Assembly (NCBI GenBank): GCA_022813625.1
Contig: JAKLMB010000013.1
Span: 434,001-498,000 of the forward strand
DNA from: Aaosphaeria pasadenensis
Taxonomy: Eukaryota; Ascomycota; Dothideomycetes; Pleosporales
Length of the DNA: 64,000 nucleotides
Reading direction: 5' to 3'
How positions within the stretch are numbered: position 1 is the stretch's first letter; every line of letters begins with the position of its first letter. The notes beneath the pieces were generated by a model. The model was given only the letters and a program-made list of their open reading frames with translations. It had not been told where the DNA came from and did no database searches. Positions 58,666-64,000 of this stretch are shown piece by piece. The position numbers were made by a program, and so were the translations under genes.

Positions 58666-59510
58666 ATTCGTACGTGGAGAGAGGCAAGAATGAAAGATGG
58701 ACGAAGAGACGTGGGAGGGTGGAGACATGCGGAGGATGACGGACGTTTGTGGGGATTTTTTAGAAGCACTGGTTGATCGAGGGAGTTAAATGAGAGAGGG
58801 GAGAGCAAAGAAAAGATAGACAAAGTAACCAAAAAAAATTGCAGTTCACGATTTTGCGATGTCACTTCTTCTTCAAGCAAACTTGGGGCCAGTATAAATA
58901 GTGATTCGTTGATTGCAGAGGAATAGCATTTACCTTGCCTACATCGTAGGTATTTACCGCATGTTCACATGTTTTGCAGTGAGCTTCTCAGGCAAGGCAT
59001 TCTCGATTGACGGGCACATCACATGTGTACATCAACCACTGCCCAACAACGAAAGTTCCCCCAACATTCATACATACCCCCATTCACCCACGCCCAAACC
59101 TTGCTCGTAAGAGAACTTCTTGACATCCTTGTGTTAGTAACTTCACGAACGGTTGTAGAAAGGTGGGGAATTTTGTTGAAATTCTCTATTATCATTGATT
59201 GATCGCACAGATGGGATGCCTATTCCCGTACATCTGGGGACTGGGGACTGGGACTGTAAACTAAACTGAACACTCGACTACCGACCAACACTCAAAAGTC
59301 CCTTGCGCGCAAGACAACCATTTGGCCTTCTGGCTGTCCGTCTCGTGTTGATATTGGTGGCATTGGTGGTAGCTGTTCGACAAACAAGCAACTGTCCTTC
59401 CCGCTCTTTGTTCCTGTTCCGAAGTCCCACGCCCCGTCCTGGCTAATTTTCCCTCGTTAAACTCCGACGCTCAAAGATGCTGGTATGTAATTGTACAAAT
59501 GTGAAGTATG

Positions 59511-59530
59511 CTCGCTCGCTCGCTCGCTCG
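59511..59530. repeat. CTCG tandem repeat (5 units)
   Basis: Five perfect tetranucleotide units, 70-89 bases downstream of the SPT4 stop codon, probably in its 3' UTR or flank. Confidence 0.8.
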
Positions 59531-59599
59531 CGCTGACGGAATGGTGTCGAAGCGGGTGAGTGTTCGCCGAGGCGAACAGATGCGAAGAAATGGGGTATA

Positions 59600-60032
59600 T
59601 CAACCGTCGGTGGGGAGTGCCTCGCTGACACTGCCGTCGCGGGGGATGTAGTGGATGCCTGCGTTCTCGGCTGCGACGATGATGTCGTCGGGGAGCTGTT
59701 TGTTTGTGTTAGTATTTGATTAAGTGATACCCTGCGTTCTGGGGGAGGGAAGTACATACCACGCCCTCAACTTGGATCGCGTAGACGCCTGGAACATAGC
59801 CCTCCAAGCGCTGGTACCTTGCGACCCAGCTCCTGCTCGTGTCGCTGACGGTCATCAGGCCCTCGAAGACCTGGGACGTGCAGTCGGCGATGGCATCGTG
59901 GTTTCCAGTGAGCTCGAGGAAGGGCTCGCAATTGGGGCAGCCGGACTGGAGGAATTGGGAGTTGGTGCGGACGATGCTGCAAACCATGCAGGCGCGCATG
60001 TTGCGCTGCTGGCTGGGTGGGATGTAGGCCAT
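59600..60032 (-). CDS. SPT4: Transcription elongation factor Spt4
   Basis: Spt4 pairs with Spt5 (DSIF) to keep RNA polymerase II processive in the nucleus. Two minus-strand exons, 60032-59760 and 59695-59600, give 122 residues, matching the family (100-120). A zinc-binding site is formed by Cys15/Cys18 (CMVC) and Cys32/Cys35 (CPNC). TSQVFEGLMTV and SWVARYQRLEGYVPGVYA follow, and the second exon encodes LPDDIIVAAE and IHYIPRDGS. The intron has GTATGT and ACAG. The frame stays open upstream of the ATG to about 60168, where a CTAAC-AG splice acceptor lies, so the gene either has a 5' UTR intron or an N-terminal extension linked to the frame at 60255-60929. Confidence 0.95.
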
Positions 60033-60254
60033 TGTTGAGTTTGTTTGGGTATTCGGACGTTCCCTCTGAGGTTGAGGTTGAGGTTGGATTGGTTGTTGAT
60101 CGCTCTCGTGGGATGGCAGGACAGTGGAGGCAGATGAAAGCGCAGGTGACTGACTAGGTTGCCTTGGTTAGGTGAGTGTCAGTATGTTTGTGGAGTGAAG
60201 TGATGGCAAGATGGCAGATGTGATTCTTATGAAGTAAGTGAATTGAGAGTTGCC

Positions 60255-60929
60255 CTACCTTTGGGATTTGGGGACCGGCTTCTTTCTATTGGCGTCCCGA
60301 TTGGCTGGTTTAGGCTCCGGGCTTGGCGATTTAGCAGACGGATTGGTAGTGATGTTCCGCTGCTTAGTAGAAGAATCTATGGTTGGAGCCTGCTTTTTGG
60401 GAATGCCGTGATTGTTATTGTCAATATTCCCGTTCCCATCGTCTTCGAGATCCTTGAAGAGAAGTGCAAGGTCACGAGCCCTTTGTTGGGAGGTCTTCCC
60501 ATTATTGTCCCTGGTATTGGTGTTGTTGGTTGGACCGGGAGGAATTGACGATGATTCGCGGGCGCGGTTCCGGGCGCCAGTCACAGTAGTAGTAGTTGTA
60601 CCATTATTACCATTTCCATTGTTGCCAGTAATAGTACCAGCACAAGTACGAGTAGTGCCAGTAACTGTATTACCACTTCCAGCAGTTTGACCTCGAGGGC
60701 GAGAAGGAGCAGAATTCGTCAATTCATTCTGCTTCTTCTTTTGCCCACGCTTCTTTGGAGTGTAGTCCTCCTCTCCATTATCACTAGCTTCGTGGGAGTA
60801 GTCGTCGCTTTCGCCGACCAAAGTATCACTGCCACTGTCACTGATGAAGCCGTTGCTGCTACTGCTACTGTCTGTCGTGTAGAAGTACTTTTCTTTCTTC
60901 TTGACGACGGCAGTTCCTCGCCTGGGCAT
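60255..60929 (-). CDS. Low-complexity hypothetical protein upstream of SPT4
   Basis: An unspliced frame of 224 residues from ATG at 60929. It begins MPRRGTAVVKKKEKYFYTTD, then has a Ser-rich acidic stretch, a basic KKRGQKKK patch, long Asn/Gly/Thr runs and a basic C-terminus ending in KPVPKSQR. I recognise no domain. Near its stop, AG/GTAGGG (60259/60258) could be a splice donor. Joined to the acceptor at 60163 or 60154 it would read in frame into SPT4. It may therefore be a separate gene, a 5' exon of SPT4, or a noncoding leader with a chance open frame. The frame continues upstream of the ATG without another ATG in the same frame. Confidence 0.4.
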   Translation of the reverse strand: MPRRGTAVVKKKEKYFYTTDSSSSSNGFISDSGSDTLVGESDDYSHEASDNGEEDYTPKKRGQKKKQNELTNSAPSRPRGQTAGSGNTVTGTTRTCAGTITGNNGNGNNGTTTTTVTGARNRARESSSIPPGPTNNTNTRDNNGKTSQQRARDLALLFKDLEDDGNGNIDNNNHGIPKKQAPTIDSSTKQRNITTNPSAKSPSPEPKPANRDANRKKPVPKSQR

Positions 60930-61726
60930 GATGGCGATACCAGCGATTTCACAATTTAGCAATTTATAGAGACGACTATTTTCTGCCACTTGAATGCGAG
61001 CCGATGCCGAAGGAGGATTCCTTGGACGGGGGACGGGCGGCGGTGGTTGGCTGAGGTTGAAGGCGGTGAGGGTGGGATTGGCGGAAATGCTCGATCCAAC
61101 CAACTATCACACCCGAATGAACTCAATAATTCTAGAAGGATGTTAATCAACAGATTATAAATCGGATATCTGTTTTGATGGGAAAGACAGACTTGTGGGA
61201 ATTATTGGAGTTGTAGGTTGTTGTTTGGTGGGGTTGTGTTGTTTTGGGAGAGGGAAAGAGAGAGGTGAGTGAGGCAGCGCTCATAAACAGCCAGTTGCTC
61301 TGGCGCTGGGGGAATCGTCCATCCCATCTTGCCTGCCTGTCTGCCTACCCTCATCTCATAAGGCTGGCTAGGTAACAACTCCAAAAAACATTTTTACTCA
61401 TTTCTGGTTCTCTCTTGTTCTTAATCTCTCGTTCTCATCTTCATCATTGTCATCGTTCTGTGCTCTGAGTGTGTCTCTTCTTTTGTCCCGTTACAAGCCA
61501 ACCGCCACCTCCGCTGCCGCCGCCGCCGCCGCTGAATGCCCTGCCACTGCCAGCCAGCCTGCCCTGCCCTGCCTTACCCGCCCTCTCCTAGCCTTAAGCC
61601 TTAAGTCTTAACTGACATCAGTGCATTATTGCTTGCTATTCTTTTTTTCTAACCTCTGGAACACCAACCCTTACTCACCTACCTCCCTGCCCAGGTATAC
61701 CCACACACGCACACGCTCATTTCATC
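60930..61726. other. Divergent intergenic region upstream of PPT1
   Basis: This region holds promoters on both sides. Within the PPT1 leader lies a GCC repeat (61516-61530), followed by C/T-rich sequence up to the ATG. No gene is supported. Confidence 0.55.
61516..61530. repeat. GCC trinucleotide repeat (5 units)
   Basis: Five perfect GCC units about 200 bases upstream of the PPT1 start, probably in the promoter or 5' leader. Confidence 0.7.
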
Positions 61727-63335
61727 ATGGGAAACCCCCAGGAAGAAGCCACTCAGCTCAAGAATAAAGGCAATGAGGCCTTCAAGAGCCAGGATTGGCC
61801 CACCGCCGTCGAGTTCTACACAAAAGCCATCGAGGTGTATGACAAGGAGCCGTCGTTTTTCACAAATCGTGCCCAGGTCCGTCGTTTAACCCCCCCTCCT
61901 CCCTCGGTATCCCACCACACGCGACAACCCCACTCACCACTTTTCCGCTGCTATATAGGCAAACATCAAGCTAGAAGCATACGGGTACGCTGTAGCTGAT
62001 GCAGACAAAGCAATCGAGCTCGACCCAAACAATGTAAAGGTATGTATGGGTGGACAACGGACATTGCTGTTCTTGTCCTTGATTGCAATAACTACTAGTG
62101 ATGCACTCGCGGCTAACCACGCAATGTCTCAGGCATACTACCGTCGCGCGTCCGCCAACACCGCCATCCTGCACCACCGTGAAGCCATCCGCGATTGGAA
62201 GCTCGTCGTCAAGAAGGCTCCAAACGATGCAATCGCAAAGCTCCGCCTCGCCGAGTGTGAGAAGATCGTCAAGCGGGATGCATTCCTCAAGGCCATCGAG
62301 GTCGAGGATGCCCCGTCCGCAGCCGAGGGACTCGACATCGAAAACATGATCTTGGAACAAAACTACGACGGTGCCAAACTAGGAAGCGAAATGACCCTCG
62401 AGTTCATTGAGGACATGATCGACCGCTTCAAGAACGGAAAGAAGCTCGCGAAGAAATATGTCTTCCAGATCCTCGTCTCCGTCATGGAACTGATTAAGAA
62501 GGAGCCCACCATGGTGGAGGTCGACATCGAGGAGGGCGAGGAGATCACTGTCTGCGGAGACACCCACGGTCAATTCTTTGATCTCATGGAGATCTTCCGG
62601 CTGGCCGGTAAGCCCTCGGAGAAGCACTTCTTCCTCTTCAACGGTGATTTTGTCGATCGTGGTTCGTGGTCGACTGAAATCGCACTCTTGCTCTATGCCT
62701 ACAAGATGCTGTACCCTAACAAATTCTTCTTGAACCGCGGAAACCACGAGACGGACGACATGAACAGGATGTACGGCTTCGAGGGCGAGTGCCGCGCCAA
62801 GTACACCGAGCGCGTCTTCAAGCTCTTCTCCGAATCGTTCTCTGCGCTCCCATTGGCGACATTGATTGGCAAGAAATACTTTGTGCTCCACGGTGGACTT
62901 TTCTCGGATGACAAGATCACATTGGACGACGTGAGGAAGCTGGACCGCTTTAAGCAACGCCAACCCGGACAGGCGGGTCTGATGATGGAAATGCTCTGGA
63001 CCGACCCACAGACGGCACCCGGCCGAGGACCCTCGAAGCGTGGTGTTGGTCTCCAGTTCGGTCCCGACGTCACGAAGCGATTCTGCGAGAACAACAATCT
63101 CGAGGCTATCATCCGGTCGCACGAGGTGCGAATGGAGGGTTACGAGGTGGAACACGACGGCCGCTGCATTACTGTCTTCTCCGCGCCCCATTACTGCGAC
63201 AGCACGGGCAACAAGGGCGCTTTCATCAAGATCGGACCGGAGTACAAGCTCAACTTCACCAAGTTCGACGCAGTGCCCCATCCCAACATCAAGCCCATGG
63301 CATACGCTTCAAACGGACTTGCGGGGATGCTGTAA
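61727..63335 (+). CDS. PPT1: Serine/threonine protein phosphatase 5 (TPR-containing, Ppt1)
   Basis: PP5 dephosphorylates Hsp90 and its cochaperones or clients. Three exons, 61727-61876, 61959-62039 and 62133-63335, give 477 residues (family about 480-510). Three TPR repeats occupy the first 110 residues (QLKNKGNEAFKSQDW, EPSFFTNRAQ, AYYRRASANTA) and are interrupted by both introns, which have GTCCGT and GTATGT donors and an in-register GCTAAC branch site in the second. The PP2A-like catalytic domain has the metal-binding motifs GDTHGQ near residue 220, GDFVDRG, RGNHE, and HGGLFSDD, then SAPHYCD. The C-terminus (PMAYASNGLAGML) is the autoinhibitory helix region. No disruption is seen. Confidence 0.97.
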
Positions 63336-64000
63336 GAAGATACCAATGCTTTATTCGGGATAGGGTGGGATAGGACGGGTTCGGATGATTTGGTCTGATC
63401 TACAGCGATGCATACTTTGGTGTTCATTGGCGCAAAGCATATCAAGAGTTTGGTGATGTTCGCTAGGTATTTGGAAATCTGATGAATAAATATTTGTTTG
63501 GGAGTAACGGGGTCGTGGGGGGAGGTCCGGACGTGTATATTATTAACTAGATGTTTCTTCGCTACCTACGATTTCCACCAGCCAGCGAGCCGCCGCGTCG
63601 TGGTTACGTTGCCTTACGTTAGACCTGTTCTCGAGATTTAGGGATTGAATCGAATCGAGATCAGACCAAATATACATGTATCAGATCACACCAATCGTTC
63701 CAACGCTCTGGCGTCGGCATTAACATCAGTTCCCTGCTTGAAATACCACCCTTACGACGAATAATAGCCATCAGAACATGATAAATGCAAAGCCAAGACC
63801 CCGACACAGGCATGAAATGCGCTGGTGGATGCACTTCTTTGTATTCCCCATGTACATACGCCGTCATACCTACAATGTCCCATCCATCCCCGCTACGAAA
63901 CCCATCCCGCCCCTAACCCCCATTCGGCAAAAGAACAACAACCCTGGCCAAACGGTTGCGCCATGCCAACATAATAACCATCACAATAACCAGATTCTTT
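63336..64000. other. 3' flank of PPT1 to window end
   Basis: No gene is supported. The minus frame 63661-63867 is 68 residues without a domain and could only be part of a gene continuing beyond the window. Confidence 0.5.

Larger units (their letters stand above)
57003..59599. other. Intergenic region with a possible decayed frame
   Basis: About 2.6 kb with no gene I can support. The plus frame 58008-58526 (172 codons) has a repeat-like ATGHAHQA / TAGHAVQA pair and no clear start context. Directly after it is an imperfect array of roughly 15-base purine-rich units (58580-58665). A CTCG tandem repeat lies at 59511-59530. The first 700 bases are AT-rich and are probably 3' flank of the preceding gene. 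Confidence 0.5.

Overview
The window is nuclear DNA of a filamentous ascomycete (Pezizomycotina). The genes are interrupted by short introns (mostly 48-160 nt) with GT..AG ends and CTAAC or CTGAC branch sites. The proteins are typical of that group: a fused NADH-type glutamate synthase, a filamentous-fungal PMA1, an RTA1-family membrane protein, a yapsin-like protease and a But2-domain surface protein. A class such as Leotiomycetes is only a guess. Gene models were built by joining open frames across splice sites that preserve phase. All lengths below come from those joins, and no homology search was run.

Layout. 1-13.3 kb is a dense housekeeping block: the 3' part of glutamate synthase (GLT1), a YME2-like mitochondrial inner-membrane protein, the ER-Golgi SNARE BET1 (minus), adenylate kinase ADK1 (minus) and the clamp-loader subunit RFC4 (minus). 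14.7-20.4 kb holds two secreted cell-surface proteins: a probably GPI-anchored aspartyl protease, and a GH17 glucanase whose transcript appears to continue into a But2 C-terminal domain. 20.4-36.4 kb is a 15.9-kb stretch in which I can support no gene. It ends at the plasma-membrane proton pump PMA1 (36.4-39.5 kb).

41.2-63.3 kb is gene-dense again: an aldo/keto reductase (minus), the SF3b subunit SF3B2/CUS1, an RS-rich protein of probable splicing role, an RTA1-family lipid transporter-like protein (minus), the TRAPPII subunit TRS130, a basic/acidic nuclear protein of unknown function, the elongation factor SPT4 (minus) with a low-complexity frame directly upstream, and the TPR protein phosphatase PPT1 (PP5).

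There is no prokaryote-like operon, CRISPR array, transposon or recognisable rRNA/tRNA gene. Most genes are unrelated core functions that happen to be neighbours. Two local themes stand out: cell-wall surface proteins at 14.7-20.4 kb, and two spliceosome-linked genes at 43.2-47.7 kb, each with a TCACGTGA site upstream. The most interesting leads are the GH17-But2 gene, whose splice choices could switch its C-terminus, the large gene-free region before PMA1, a recurrent TACTCCGTA motif in noncoding DNA, and in-frame introns or exons at SF3B2 and SPT4.
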